61,970 nucleotides of DNA from Polaromonas sp. (GTDB taxonomy: Bacteria; Pseudomonadota; Gammaproteobacteria; Burkholderiales; Burkholderiaceae_C). The DNA is taken from positions 1-61,970 of the forward strand of contig NZ_JAUXUP010000012.1 of NCBI RefSeq assembly GCF_030680935.1. The letters are read 5' to 3'. The first letter of the stretch is position 1. Each line of letters begins with the position of its first letter. Under the pieces are notes generated by a model. That model was not told the origin of the DNA and made no database searches. It saw only the letters and a list, made by a program, of their open reading frames with translations. Below, one piece after another: positions 61,678 through 61,970 of this stretch. Position numbers and translations under genes: made by a program.

Positions 61678-61970
61678 CTACAGGTACTTCTTGCCCTGCA
61701 CCGCCAGCGCGATGCGCATCAGGACGAAAGCCGTCCATTCGGCCAGCCGATGCCGCATCGGCCGCCGCGCGAAGGCTTGCGGATCCACCTGCCGGCCCTC
61801 GTGCGCCATGGCCCGCATCAGGCGGCCGCGCAGGTCGCGCGAGAACGGCTCGTCCTGCACCAGGATGTTGGCTTCGCGCGCCAGCAGCAGGCTGAGCGGA
61901 TCGAGGTTGGACGAACCCACCGTCGACCACTGGCCGTCGATCACCGCCACCTTGGCATGCAGGAAGCTGG
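61678..61970 (-). CDS. clsB: Cardiolipin synthase B-like phospholipase D family protein, 5' end outside window
   Basis: Only the last 96 residues are in the window. They contain the second HKD motif, FLHAKVAVIDGQWSTVGSSN and LDPLSLL, followed by EANILVQD and a C-terminal tail (MRHRLAEWTAFVLMRIAL). This is the characteristic end of ClsB/YbhO, which makes cardiolipin in the inner membrane. The frame continues without a start to the window edge. It lies 2 bp from the exonuclease gene and is probably co-transcribed. Confidence 0.85.
   Translation of the reverse strand, partial: SFLHAKVAVIDGQWSTVGSSNLDPLSLLLAREANILVQDEPFSRDLRGRLMRAMAHEGRQVDPQAFARRPMRHRLAEWTAFVLMRIALAVQGKKYL

Noticed and set aside
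1..61970. CRISPR arrays, tRNA/rRNA genes, insertion sequences or prophage
   Set aside because: No regularly spaced repeats, cloverleaf-like gene, transposase or integrase motif was seen; the only phage-like name (holin family at 53532) is a YqjE-type stress protein.

Overview
The window reads as chromosomal DNA of a beta-proteobacterium of the order Burkholderiales, most likely a Comamonadaceae member near Polaromonas or Rhodoferax. This is inferred from the GC-rich coding style, the gene content (phasin, PHA-granule protein, wax ester synthase, BLUF protein, ligase-associated DNA repair genes) and a roughly 50-bp interspersed repeat that I associate with that family. No rRNA, tRNA, CRISPR array, insertion sequence or prophage was recognised. 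Nearly all of the sequence is protein coding.

Layout. (1) 1-16.4 kb is a surface-polysaccharide locus. A leftward block (10.06 kb to the left edge) holds rfbF, rfbG, an RmlC-like epimerase, a sugar C-methyltransferase, a sugar epimerase/reductase, a Wzx-type flippase, a hexapeptide acyltransferase, two glycosyltransferases, an FkbM methyltransferase and a cut-off SDR gene. Together these suggest a CDP-linked, C-methylated deoxysugar used in a repeat unit. A rightward pair encodes an initiating phosphoglycosyltransferase and a PglF/WbpM-type 4,6-dehydratase. A leftward rmlBDAC operon makes dTDP-L-rhamnose. (2) 16.5-22.3 kb is a storage-lipid region: a two-domain fatty acyl-CoA reductase, a phasin, a patatin-like lipase, a TetR regulator and a TPR protein. 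(3) 22.4-28.7 kb is a tight leftward operon: UbiA-type prenyltransferase, LPG-synthase-like membrane protein, GT39 glycosyltransferase and HAD phosphatase, followed by an M20 amidohydrolase and a DUF2817 peptidase. The first four look like a polyprenyl-phosphate-sugar glycosylation module. (4) 28.8-37.3 kb holds argE, a tandem pair of orphan ABC binding proteins, a molybdopterin oxidoreductase, a lipoprotein aminopeptidase, a PHA-granule protein and a CoA transferase. (5) 37.5-41.6 kb holds an SDR, a stretch of gene remnants, a methyltransferase, and a divergent pair encoding an acyl-CoA-binding protein and a wax ester synthase. With the acyl-CoA reductase of region 2 this gives a complete fatty alcohol to wax ester route.

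(6) 41.9-49.7 kb is housekeeping: gpsA, secB, grxC, a rhodanese, gpmA, a CtpA-type protease, a MoeB/ThiF enzyme and an AsmA protein. (7) 50.0-52.5 kb is a two-component set: a receiver-only protein, a NarL-type regulator and a CHASE3 histidine kinase. (8) 52.8-55.1 kb is a run of small envelope/stress proteins (DUF1328, YqjD/YqjE-like, BON, CsbD). (9) 55.2-62.0 kb holds a secreted nuclease, an EamA-DUF429 fusion, a BLUF photoreceptor next to folE, an ATP-dependent DNA ligase with its partner exonuclease, and the end of a cardiolipin synthase gene.

The most unusual signals are: the ~50-bp repeat, found about nine times and lying inside the reading frame of five proteins, always in one of two phases; the possible polyprenyl-phosphate glycosylation module; the in-frame duplication of the oxyanion loop in the patatin; the EamA-DUF429 fusion; and a nested palindrome between phasin and patatin that contains a PhaR-like CTGC-N3-GCAG site.
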